The position numbers and the translations under genes are program-made. The notes beneath the pieces are model-generated. The model saw only the letters and a program-made list of their open reading frames with translations, was not told where the DNA came from and ran no database searches. Positions 1 to 6,161 of a stretch of 7,966 nt of DNA are shown piece after piece. Numbering within the stretch: the stretch's first letter is position 1; each line of letters starts with the position of its first letter. The stretch comes from DASQWC01 sp035640475 (GTDB lineage Bacteria > Actinomycetota > JAICYB01): contig DASQWC010000130.1 in assembly GCA_035640475.1 (NCBI GenBank), positions 1 through 7,966 of the forward strand. The letters are read 5' to 3'.

Positions 1-256
1 CGACGGACGGGCCGACCGGATGCAGCTCGAGCGCGGCCCGCATAATGGGATGGCGGATCTCGCCGGGCCCGGAGACGCGCTCGAGCTGCGAGTACTTGAG
101 GAAGTAATCGTCCGTGAAGGTGCGGTTGACGGCGATGTAGACGTGCTTGTCGATCGCGGCGGAGAGGACGAAGCCGCCGTAGCGTCGGTAGTACGAAGGG
201 AGGTCGGTGCCGCCGCCGCCGAGCGAAATCCGGAGTGGGGTGCGCGAGATCAGCAT
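1..256 (-). CDS. hddA: GHMP kinase, HddA-like D-glycero-D-manno-heptose 7-phosphate kinase (N-terminal 85 codons, cut by window edge)
   Basis: Reading the minus strand from the ATG at 256 gives a protein that begins MLISRTPLRISLGGGGTDLP and continues in frame, without a stop, to base 1. The start PLRIS-x-GGGGTDL at residues 7-19 is the hallmark N-terminus of the HddA branch of GHMP kinases, and the following YGGFVLSAAIDKHVY (about 24-38) also fits. HddA phosphorylates D-glycero-D-manno-heptose 7-phosphate at C1, giving the alpha-1,7-bisphosphate in the cytoplasm, on the route to GDP-heptose. The ATP-binding GHMP motif and the C-terminal domain lie outside the window. The start is set by alignment to the family; no good Shine-Dalgarno is visible upstream. 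It is transcribed divergently from the operon that carries the matching isomerase and phosphatase. A fucose- or other sugar-1-kinase of the same family cannot be excluded from 85 residues. Confidence 0.85.
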   Translation of the reverse strand, partial: MLISRTPLRISLGGGGTDLPSYYRRYGGFVLSAAIDKHVYIAVNRTFTDDYFLKYSQLERVSGPGEIRHPIMRAALELHPVGPSV

Positions 257-337
257 GCACGTAGGGCGCCGCGGCCGGTCGGGGAAGATACCGTGGAGTT
301 CGAGGGCGCGGTGGTAGCCTGCCGCGCGCCCCGAGGC
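257..337. promoter_or_regulatory. Divergent intergenic region between the hddA-like kinase and the glycosyltransferase operon
   Basis: This gap of about 81 bases separates two divergent start codons, so it should hold the promoters of both transcripts. No convincing -35/-10 pair is visible on either strand; the best minus-strand candidate is a weak TATCTT (complement of 285-290). A GGGGAAG at 281-287 sits 5 bases before an in-frame GTG at 293, so the glycosyltransferase could start earlier and shorten the gap to 36 bases. Both reading frames stay open through the region because it is so GC-rich. Assigned from gene orientation, not from a recognised motif. Confidence 0.35.
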
Positions 338-1609
338 ATGTTGGACGACGGCTCGCACACCAGCACGCAGACGGTCGATTCCGAAGCCGAGGCTCCCGCG
401 GTCGACGTCACGCTGCTCGTTCCCGACGAGGACGCCGGCGACCCCGAGCTCTCGATCGTCATCCCGGCGCTGAACGAGGAGCTCACAGTGGGCGAGTTCG
501 TCGAGTGGTGCAAGCAGGGGCTCGAGAAGGCCGGCCTGACGGGCGAGGTGCTGATCGTCGACAGCTCCGACGACCGGACTGCGGAGATTGCGCTCCAACA
601 CGGAGCACGCGTGCTCAAAGCGCCCAAACGCGGCCTCGGGCGCGCCTATATCGACGCGCTTCCATTCATCCGCGGGCGCTTCGTGCTCATGGGCGACGCC
701 GACTGCACATACGACTTCCGTGAGCTGGAGCCCTTCGTCGAGAAGTTCCTCCAGGGTTACGAGTTCGTGATGGGCTCACGCTGGCGCGGCTCGATCGAGC
801 CGGGCTCGATGCCATTCCTGCACCAGTACCTCGGCACGCCGGTGACGACCCGCGTCCTCAACGTCCTCTACGGCAGCAAATTCTCGGACATCCACTGCGG
901 CATGCGTGGGATCACCCGGGACGCGCTCGAGCGCATGGACCTCCACTCGCAGTCGTGGGAGTACGCGTCCGAGATGATCCTCAAATCCGTCCACATGAAC
1001 CTGCGAACGGCCGAGGTGCCGGTCCGCTTCTTGAAGGATCCGGACGGGCGGCTCAGCCACCATAAGCGCGCCGGCTGGTTCTCGCCGTGGCAGGCGGCCT
1101 GGATCAACCTGCGGGCGATGTTCATCTACGGGTCGCATTTCTTCGTCTTCAAGCCGGGAATCGTCCTCATCTTCCTCGGGCTGCTGCTGACCGTCCCGCT
1201 CAGCTTCGGGGACCTCGATATCGGCCCGGTCTCACTGTCTCTGAACTCGCAGTTCCTCGGCGTTGCGCTGCTCACCGTCGGCTTCCAGGCCTTCGCGCTC
1301 GGGTGCATCGCCCAGGTGCTCTTCGACTACACGGGCCGACACCGAATGCGATGGCTGCGAATCTTTCCCTACACGCGAACGGTCCTCATTGCCTTTGCGC
1401 TCGTCGTCGCGGGAATCGTGCTCGCGATTCCGCTCGTCGCGACCTACGTTGGGAACGACTACACCCTGCAGAGCGCCGACACAGCCACGAACCACGTGGC
1501 CGTCACCGGACTCGCCGCCGTGATCATCGGCACCCAGCTCTTCGTCTTCACGCTGCTGCTGCACGGGACTGTGGTCGCGACCAGCGGTGGACGTCCTCGG
1601 GCTTCTTGA
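338..1609 (+). CDS. GT2 family glycosyltransferase with four C-terminal membrane segments (dolichol-phosphate-mannose-synthase-like)
   Basis: This 423-residue protein has an N-terminal GT-A catalytic domain. SIVIPALNEE (residues 39-48) is the nucleotide-binding start of GT2, DSSDDRT (75-81) is the usual D-x-S-x-D-x-T segment, and GDADCT (119-124) carries the metal-binding DxD-type motif. Four hydrophobic helices follow, near 267-288, 304-328, 348-370 and 388-410, so the enzyme is probably anchored in the cytoplasmic membrane. By family it would transfer a sugar from a nucleotide donor to a polyprenyl phosphate or glycan acceptor; the substrate cannot be read from sequence. It is the first gene of the rightward operon and its stop overlaps the next start. 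The open frame runs back to base 20, but that part is the antisense of the hddA-like kinase. ATG 338 is my choice; GTG 311 and GTG 293 are alternatives, and GTG 293 has the better upstream purine run. Residues 1-35 are acidic and not part of the fold. Confidence 0.9.
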   Translation: MLDDGSHTSTQTVDSEAEAPAVDVTLLVPDEDAGDPELSIVIPALNEELTVGEFVEWCKQGLEKAGLTGEVLIVDSSDDRTAEIALQHGARVLKAPKRGLGRAYIDALPFIRGRFVLMGDADCTYDFRELEPFVEKFLQGYEFVMGSRWRGSIEPGSMPFLHQYLGTPVTTRVLNVLYGSKFSDIHCGMRGITRDALERMDLHSQSWEYASEMILKSVHMNLRTAEVPVRFLKDPDGRLSHHKRAGWFSPWQAAWINLRAMFIYGSHFFVFKPGIVLIFLGLLLTVPLSFGDLDIGPVSLSLNSQFLGVALLTVGFQAFALGCIAQVLFDYTGRHRMRWLRIFPYTRTVLIAFALVVAGIVLAIPLVATYVGNDYTLQSADTATNHVAVTGLAAVIIGTQLFVFTLLLHGTVVATSGGRPRAS

Positions 1610-2217
1610 GCTCACGGACGGGGTCGTACGGCGAGACGCGGCCTCACACGCCCGTCGACCGCTTCGGCATCTGGCTCTCGGCGCGAGCGCTCCGCCGCCA
1701 CGTCTCGAGCTTCGACGGTCTTCGGCTCGGCGACTTCGGATGCGGCTACCACGCGTCGTTCGTGCGCACCGTGCTTCCGCGGCTGGAACGCGCCGTCCTC
1801 GTTGACGTCGCGATCGCAGACGATCTCAAGCGCGACGAGCGCGTCACAGCAATTGAGGGGCTGCTCCCCGGTGCGCTCCGCGAGGTTGCCGACGCCTCGC
1901 TCGACGTCGTCGTCTGCGTGAACGTCCTCGAACACCTCTGGGAGCCGCTGGAGACGCTCGTCGAGCTGCGGCGCATCGTCGCGCCGAAAGGCGTCTGCTT
2001 CGTGAATGTCCCCTCGTGGCGGGGCAAGCGGTTTCTTGAGTTCTCCGCCTACCGGCTGGGTCTCAGCCCGCGCGAGGAGATCGACGACCACAAGGGCTAC
2101 TACGACCCGCGTGAGTTGTGGCCGCTCCTCGTCCGCGCCGGCTTCGTCCCACACGGGATCTCCTGCTACAGGCACAAGTTCGGCCTGAACACGTTCGCGG
2201 CGTGCCGGGTCGACTGA
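1606..2217 (+). CDS. Class I SAM-dependent methyltransferase
   Basis: The 203-residue product has a Rossmann-type methyltransferase core. Motif I is GDFGCGYHASF (residues 42-52), an acidic residue ends strand 2 in VLVDVA (64-69), and CVNVLEHLWEP (104-114) followed by RRIVAPKG (122-129) matches the motif II/III region of the Methyltransf_11/23 type. The target is unknown; the operon context suggests O-methylation of a glycan sugar or its precursor in the cytoplasm. The frame is open far upstream, but that stretch lies inside the glycosyltransferase gene and has no protein-like character. I placed the start at TTG 1606, which overlaps the glycosyltransferase stop (TTGA). No in-frame ATG or GTG is near, and the sequence becomes protein-like just after (GETRPHTPVDRFGIWLS). 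The stop overlaps the next ATG by one base (TGATG), pointing to translational coupling. The family is firm; the start is moderate. Confidence 0.87.
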   Translation: MSSRTGSYGETRPHTPVDRFGIWLSARALRRHVSSFDGLRLGDFGCGYHASFVRTVLPRLERAVLVDVAIADDLKRDERVTAIEGLLPGALREVADASLDVVVCVNVLEHLWEPLETLVELRRIVAPKGVCFVNVPSWRGKRFLEFSAYRLGLSPREEIDDHKGYYDPRELWPLLVRAGFVPHGISCYRHKFGLNTFAACRVD

Positions 2218-2816
2218 TGGCCGGGTTTCCCGACACCTACCTATCCGAGACGGCGGAGATCATCAGCCGGCTCGACCGCGGTGAGATCGAGCGGCTCGCC
2301 CAGGGACTTGCCGACGTTCGCGAGGCAGGTGGGCGGCTCTTTTTGCTCGGCGTCGGCGGCTCGGCGGCCCACGCCAGCCATGCCGCGAACGACTTCCGCA
2401 AGCTCTGCGGACTGGAGTCCTACGCCCCGACCGACAACGTCTCCGAGCTGACTGCGCGCATCAACGACGACGGCTGGGAGACCTCGTACGCCGACTGGCT
2501 TCGCGGGTCGCGGCTTTCGGAGCGAGATGCGGTTCTCGTTTTCTCTGTCGGCGGCGGCAGCGCCGAGCGGAATATCTCGATGAATCTCGTCCGCGCACTC
2601 GACCTCGCCCGCGAGGCCGGCGCGAAGGCGTTCGGGATCGTCGGCCGCGACGGCGGCTACACGCGGGAAGTCGCCGACGCCTGCGTCGTCATCCCGACGG
2701 CGAGCGAGGAGCGGGTGACGCCGCACACCGAGGGTCTCTGCGCGGTCGTCTGGCACCTGCTCGTCAGCCACCCGGTCCTTCAGCGCAGCGCGACGAAGTG
2801 GGAGTCGCTCGGGTGA
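2217..2816 (+). CDS. SIS-domain sugar-phosphate isomerase, GmhA-like (putative sedoheptulose 7-phosphate isomerase)
   Basis: This 199-residue single-domain SIS protein has the length of GmhA. It has GGRLFLLGVGGSAAHASH (38-55), the phosphate-binding GxGGSA loop, FSVGGGSAERN (109-119), the second phosphate loop, and VGRDGGYT (142-149), which matches the GKDGG segment of GmhA. GmhA isomerises sedoheptulose 7-phosphate to D-glycero-D-manno-heptose 7-phosphate in the cytoplasm. By eye against E. coli GmhA, two metal/active-site positions differ: Glu65 aligns with Asp59, and Gln172 with Glu172, while His55 and His180 are kept. This may mark a distinct subfamily or substrate. The ATG at 2217 shares its A with the upstream stop, and the stop overlaps the downstream GTG start. 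A co-clustered GmhB-like phosphatase and HddA-like kinase support a heptose role, but another ketose/aldose phosphate pair is possible. Confidence 0.85.
   Translation: MAGFPDTYLSETAEIISRLDRGEIERLAQGLADVREAGGRLFLLGVGGSAAHASHAANDFRKLCGLESYAPTDNVSELTARINDDGWETSYADWLRGSRLSERDAVLVFSVGGGSAERNISMNLVRALDLAREAGAKAFGIVGRDGGYTREVADACVVIPTASEERVTPHTEGLCAVVWHLLVSHPVLQRSATKWESLG
2800..2804 (+). promoter_or_regulatory. Ribosome binding site GGGAG supporting GTG 2813
   Basis: GGGAG lies 8 bases before GTG 2813 inside the end of the SIS gene. It favours 2813 over the in-frame GTG at 2798 as the start of the epimerase and makes the junction a GTGA overlap. Confidence 0.55.
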
Positions 2817-3793
2817 GCGCGGACGGCGAAGCGTTCTTCCTCGTCGGCGGGGCGGGCTTCATCGGCAGCCACTTGGTCGACCGCCTGCTCGGTGAGCAGG
2901 AGAGCAGCCGGGTGACCGTCTTCGACGACTTCTCCTCCGGCCACCGCTGGCACCTCGCCGAGCACGAGGGCGATTCACGCCTGGAGGTCATCGAGGGCGA
3001 CGTCCGCAACTTGGAATCGCTGACGAACGCGATGGCCGGTCACGAGGTCGTGATCCACCTTGCCTCCAACCCCGACATCGCGCTCGCGGCGACCGAGCCG
3101 GCCGTCGACTTCGACCTCGGCACGCTGCTCACGCACCACGTGGTCGAGGCCGCCCGCCGGACATCCGCGCACCGGATCCTCTACGCCTCGGGGAGCGGCG
3201 TGTACGGCGACCTCGGTGAGACCGAGGCCGACGAAGACTGGGGCCCGCTCGTACCCGTCTCAACCTACGGGGCGAGCAAGCTCGCCGGCGAGGCGCTCGT
3301 CTGCTCGTACTCGTTCATGTTCGGCCTCACCGGCGCGTCGTTCCGCTTCGGCAACGTCGTTGGACCACGGCAGACGCACGGCGTCGGCTTCGACTTCGTC
3401 CGAAAGCTGCTCAGCGACCCGACGCGCCTCGAGATCCTCGGCGACGGCACGCAGAGCAAGTCGTACATCCACGTCGAGGACGTCATCGACGCCGTGGTCG
3501 CCGCCCACCGTGCGGAACCGGATCCGTACGTGGTCTACAACGTCGCGACCGGCGACTACGTGACGGTTACCGAGATCGCCGACGTCGTCGTCGAGTCAAT
3601 GGAGATTGACCCGCAGAGCGTCCGGTACGAGTACACCGGCGGCGATCGTGGCTGGCGAGGAGACGTGCCCGTCGTTCGCTTGAACACCGATCGGATTCGA
3701 GGCCTCGGCTGGAGTAACCGTCGCTCTTCGCGCGAGGCGATCCAGGCGTCGATCGTCGCGATGCTCGATGAGCTCGGTGCGAAGCGCACATGA
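2813..3793 (+). CDS. NAD-dependent epimerase/dehydratase, extended SDR (GalE-like)
   Basis: This 326-residue protein is a complete extended short-chain dehydrogenase acting on nucleotide sugars. VGGAGFIGSHL (11-21) is the NAD-binding GxxGxxG, VFDDFSSG (36-43) holds the acidic residues that bind the adenosine ribose, EGDVRN (61-66) is the usual GDV motif, and YASGSGVYGD (124-133) with YGASK (152-156) supplies the catalytic Ser/Tyr/Lys. GFGNVVGPRQ-like (FRFGNVVGPRQ) and SYIHVEDV segments are typical of the sugar-binding half. It would use NAD to epimerise or dehydrate an NDP-sugar, perhaps an NDP-heptose given its neighbours; which reaction cannot be decided here. The start is GTG 2813 in a GTGA overlap with the SIS gene, with GGGAG 8 bases upstream. 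Its stop overlaps the next ATG (ATGA). UDP-glucose 4-epimerase is the conservative alternative. Confidence 0.9.
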   Translation: MSADGEAFFLVGGAGFIGSHLVDRLLGEQESSRVTVFDDFSSGHRWHLAEHEGDSRLEVIEGDVRNLESLTNAMAGHEVVIHLASNPDIALAATEPAVDFDLGTLLTHHVVEAARRTSAHRILYASGSGVYGDLGETEADEDWGPLVPVSTYGASKLAGEALVCSYSFMFGLTGASFRFGNVVGPRQTHGVGFDFVRKLLSDPTRLEILGDGTQSKSYIHVEDVIDAVVAAHRAEPDPYVVYNVATGDYVTVTEIADVVVESMEIDPQSVRYEYTGGDRGWRGDVPVVRLNTDRIRGLGWSNRRSSREAIQASIVAMLDELGAKRT

Positions 3794-4326
3794 ACCGGGC
3801 CGTCTTTCTCGACCGAGACGGCGTACTCATTCGCTCGGACGTGCGCGACGGCAAACCGATCGGGGCGCGCAGCGAGGAGGAGTTCGAAATCCTGCCCGGC
3901 GTCCCACAGGCCTGCGAGCAGCTCCGGAGCGCTGGGTTCCTCCTCATCGTCGTCACGAACCAGCCCGACATCGCGCGCGGAACTGTCAGCGCCGACATGG
4001 TCGAGCGGCTGAACGGGCTGCTGCGGCAGGCAGCTCCTCTCGACGACATCCGGATCTGTCCGCACGACGACGCCGAAGGGTGCACTTGCCGGAAACCGAA
4101 GCCCGGCCTGCTCGTCGACGCCGCCGCCGACTGGGACATCGACCTTGCCCGGAGTTTCATGGTCGGAGACCGGTGGCGCGATGTGGAAGCCGGCCGCCGC
4201 GCTGGTTGCCGTGTCGCTTTCATCGACCACGGGTACAGCGAGACGGGTGAGATTGACCCGGACGTTGTCGTCCGCGAACTTCGCGAGGCTGCAGATTGGA
4301 TCCTTTCCTGTGCTAGAAGCTCATGA
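3790..4326 (+). CDS. gmhB: HAD-IIIA phosphatase, GmhB-like (D-glycero-D-manno-heptose 1,7-bisphosphate 7-phosphatase)
   Basis: The 178-residue product matches GmhB in size and motifs. FLDRDGVL (6-13) gives the nucleophile Asp8 and acid/base Asp10, VTNQ (55-58) is motif II, RKPKPG (101-106) contains the motif III Lys, and GDRWRD (126-131) gives the metal-binding Asp residues. C-x-H at 90-92 and C-x-C at 98-100 form the structural zinc site specific to the GmhB / histidinol-phosphatase group. GmhB removes the 7-phosphate of heptose 1,7-bisphosphate, leaving heptose 1-phosphate for nucleotidyl transfer. The neighbouring HddA-like kinase suggests the alpha anomer and the GDP branch. The ATG overlaps the stop of the epimerase (ATGA). 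Histidinol-phosphate phosphatase shares these motifs, but no his genes are nearby and the context favours heptose. Confidence 0.88.
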   Translation: MNRAVFLDRDGVLIRSDVRDGKPIGARSEEEFEILPGVPQACEQLRSAGFLLIVVTNQPDIARGTVSADMVERLNGLLRQAAPLDDIRICPHDDAEGCTCRKPKPGLLVDAAADWDIDLARSFMVGDRWRDVEAGRRAGCRVAFIDHGYSETGEIDPDVVVRELREAADWILSCARSS

Positions 4327-4360
4327 TTCGATCGTGACCGAGCGCGTCGTCACCAGCCCC

Positions 4361-4366
4361 GAGGAG
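4361..4366 (+). promoter_or_regulatory. Ribosome binding site GAGGAG for the transaldolase-like gene
   Basis: GAGGAG stands 6 bases before GTG 4373. It is the best Shine-Dalgarno in the operon and decides between GTG 4373 and the earlier in-frame GTG 4334. If translation starts at 4334 the same bases merely encode Glu-Glu. Confidence 0.5.
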
Positions 4367-4372
4367 CTTCGC

Positions 4373-5092
4373 GTGAAGATCTTCGCCGACGGCGCCGACC
4401 GTGCCGGCATCGCCGAGCTGGCCGCGAAGCCGTGGGTGCAGGGCTTCACGACCAACCCGACGCTGATGCGCAAGGTCGGCGTCGAGGACTACGCGGCGTT
4501 CGCCCGCGACGTGCTCGAGCTCGTGCCCGACCGCCCGATCTCCTTCGAGGTCTTCTCGGACGAGGCGGCGCAGATGGAGGAGCAGGCCCGGCTGATCTCC
4601 TCGTGGGGCGAGAACGTCTACGTGAAGATTCCGGTCACGAACACGAGGGGCGAGCCCTCGGCCGAGATCGTGCGCCGCCTGGCCGGCGACGGCGTCAAGC
4701 TGAACATCACCGCTCTAACGAACGTTCGCCAGGTGACCGACGTCGTCCAGTGGGTCGCCGAAGGACCATCGGCCTTCATCTCGGTCTTCGCCGGGCGGAT
4801 CGCCGATACGGGCCGCGACCCGGTTCCGATCATGGCCGCCGCCGTCGAAGCGTTGCGCCCCCACCTGAACCTCCAGCTGATCTGGGCGAGCCCGCGTGAG
4901 GTGCTGAACCTCTTTCAGGCGGAGGCCGTCGGCTGCCACGTGATCACGGTCGTGCACGACATCCTCGCCAAGCTCGGCAACTTGGGCCGTGACCTGGACG
5001 ACTTCTCGCTCGAGACCGTCCGCGAGTTCTTCCGCGACGGACAAGTGGCCGGCTACACCCTGCCAACGCAACAGCGCATCGCGGCGCGATAG
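4373..5092 (+). CDS. Transaldolase / fructose-6-phosphate aldolase-type enzyme
   Basis: This 239-residue protein belongs to the short TalC/FSA class of transaldolases (usually 210-240 residues). VKIFADGAD (1-9) carries the conserved Asp of strand 1, GFTTNPTLM (24-32) the TTNP motif, VYVKIPVT (82-89) the Schiff-base lysine Lys85, ITALTN (112-117) the strand-4 motif, SVFAGRIAD (137-145) the Arg that binds phosphate, and WASPREV (171-177) with VGCHVITV (187-194) the C-terminal barrel. Transaldolase moves a dihydroxyacetone unit between fructose 6-phosphate and erythrose 4-phosphate, giving sedoheptulose 7-phosphate; FSA makes fructose 6-phosphate. Because sedoheptulose 7-phosphate feeds GmhA, a supply role in this operon is plausible. 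The chosen start is GTG 4373 behind GAGGAG; GTG 4334, 7 bases after the upstream stop, would add 13 residues. Aldolase and transaldolase activity cannot be told apart by eye. Confidence 0.88.
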   Translation: MKIFADGADRAGIAELAAKPWVQGFTTNPTLMRKVGVEDYAAFARDVLELVPDRPISFEVFSDEAAQMEEQARLISSWGENVYVKIPVTNTRGEPSAEIVRRLAGDGVKLNITALTNVRQVTDVVQWVAEGPSAFISVFAGRIADTGRDPVPIMAAAVEALRPHLNLQLIWASPREVLNLFQAEAVGCHVITVVHDILAKLGNLGRDLDDFSLETVREFFRDGQVAGYTLPTQQRIAAR

Positions 5093-5102
5093 TCGGCGCG
5101 CG

Positions 5103-6161
5103 ATGCCGACCGCGATCGTCACCGGCTCGGGCGGACTCGTCGGCTCGGAATCCGTGCGCCGCTTCGTCGAGGCCGGATACGACGTCATCGGGATCGACAA
5201 CGACATGCGGGCGCAATTCTTCGGCCCCGACGCGTCGACGACGCCGGTCAGCGAGGCGCTGGCCACTAGCTACCGCGAGTTTCGTGCACTCGACGTCGAC
5301 ATCCGTGACGCCGATCGAATCGACGCCATCTTCAGAGACGCCGCGGAGCTCGCGATCGTGATCCACGCGGCGGCTCAGCCGTCGCATGATTGGGCGGCGT
5401 CGGACCCCCATACGGACTTCACGATCAACGCGAACGGGACGCTGAACCTCCTCGAAGCCGCGAGGCGCCATGCGCCCGACGCGACCTTCGTCTACCTGTC
5501 GACGAACAAGGTCTACGGCGACCTGCCAAACAGCCTCCCTTTGGTGGAGCTCGAGACCCGCCTCGAGCTTCCCGAGGATCACCCGTGGCACGGCGGCATC
5601 GATACGTCCATGTCGATCGACCGCTCAACCCACTCCCTGTTCGGCGTCTCGAAAGCGGCCGGCGATCTGCTCGTCCAGGAGTACGGCCGCTACTTCGGGA
5701 TGCCGACCGTGTGTTTTCGCGGTGGCTGCTTGACTGGCCCCAACCACGCCGGCGCCCAGCTGCACGGCTTCCTCTCGTACCTCATGCGCTGCGTCATGAC
5801 CGGCGAGCCGTACACCGTCTTCGGCTACGGCGGCAAGCAGGTCCGCGACAACATCCACAGCGCCGATCTCGTCGCCGCGTTCGCCGCGTTCCACGCTGCC
5901 CCTCGTGTGGCGGCCGTCTACAACATCGGCGGAGGCCGGGAGAGCAACTGCTCGATGCTGGAGGCGATTGCGCTATGCGAGAAGATCGCCGATCGGCCCC
6001 TCGACTGGACGTTGTCGGGCGACGCGCGCACCGGCGATCACCGCTGGTGGATCAGCGATCTCGACGAGTTCCGCGCCGATTACCCGGACTGGAGCATGAG
6101 CTACGACGTGACGGCGATCCTCCGCGAGATCCACGCAGCGAACGCGGAGGTGTGGGTCTAG
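5103..6161 (+). CDS. NAD-dependent epimerase, CDP-paratose 2-epimerase (tyvelose epimerase)-like extended SDR
   Basis: The 352-residue product has the extended SDR layout: TGSGGLVGSE (7-16) is the GxxGxxG loop, IDND (31-34) binds the NAD ribose, DVDIRD (64-69) follows, and HAAAQPSHDW (88-97), LSTNKVYGDLPNSLPLVELE (132-151), CFRGGCLTGPNH (204-215) and KQVRDNIHS (245-253) are strongly typical of the CDP-paratose 2-epimerase group. That enzyme inverts C2 of CDP-paratose to give CDP-tyvelose. No other CDP-dideoxysugar genes are in the window, so the substrate here may be another nucleotide sugar, for example an activated heptose. The usual catalytic Tyr of Y-x-x-x-K is Phe180 with Lys184 kept (HSLFGVSK). 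ATG 5103 is 10 bases after the transaldolase stop; the open frame extends upstream, but that part is antisense or out-of-frame to the transaldolase. The stop TAG shares CTAG with the stop of the convergent methyltransferase. Confidence 0.88.
   Translation: MPTAIVTGSGGLVGSESVRRFVEAGYDVIGIDNDMRAQFFGPDASTTPVSEALATSYREFRALDVDIRDADRIDAIFRDAAELAIVIHAAAQPSHDWAASDPHTDFTINANGTLNLLEAARRHAPDATFVYLSTNKVYGDLPNSLPLVELETRLELPEDHPWHGGIDTSMSIDRSTHSLFGVSKAAGDLLVQEYGRYFGMPTVCFRGGCLTGPNHAGAQLHGFLSYLMRCVMTGEPYTVFGYGGKQVRDNIHSADLVAAFAAFHAAPRVAAVYNIGGGRESNCSMLEAIALCEKIADRPLDWTLSGDARTGDHRWWISDLDEFRADYPDWSMSYDVTAILREIHAANAEVWV
6158..6161. other. Palindromic CTAG shared by two convergent stop codons
   Basis: The four bases CTAG read TAG on both strands. 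They supply the stop of the rightward epimerase (6159-6161) and the stop of the leftward methyltransferase (6158-6160), so the two genes end on top of each other with no intergenic terminator. Confidence 0.9.

Noticed and set aside
306..327. Inverted repeat GCGCGG ... CCGCGC with a 10-base loop in the divergent region
   Set aside because: A 6-base stem made only of G and C is expected by chance here, with no T-run or operator symmetry.
250..627. Minus-strand open frame of about 125 codons
   Set aside because: It is Ser/Thr/Ala-rich antisense to the glycosyltransferase start with no domain character, and it differs in frame from the real kinase gene that begins at 256.
1087..1605. Upstream extension of the methyltransferase frame inside the glycosyltransferase gene
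   Set aside because: The translation is Arg/His/Ala-rich and unlike any fold; it overlaps the membrane-segment part of the glycosyltransferase.
1612..2175. Long minus-strand open frame opposite the first methyltransferase
   Set aside because: A typical GC-rich mirror frame; the plus-strand protein has clear SAM-binding motifs.
3556..4230. Two long minus-strand open frames opposite the epimerase end and HAD phosphatase
   Set aside because: Both are antisense to well-recognised plus-strand genes and show no motif of their own.
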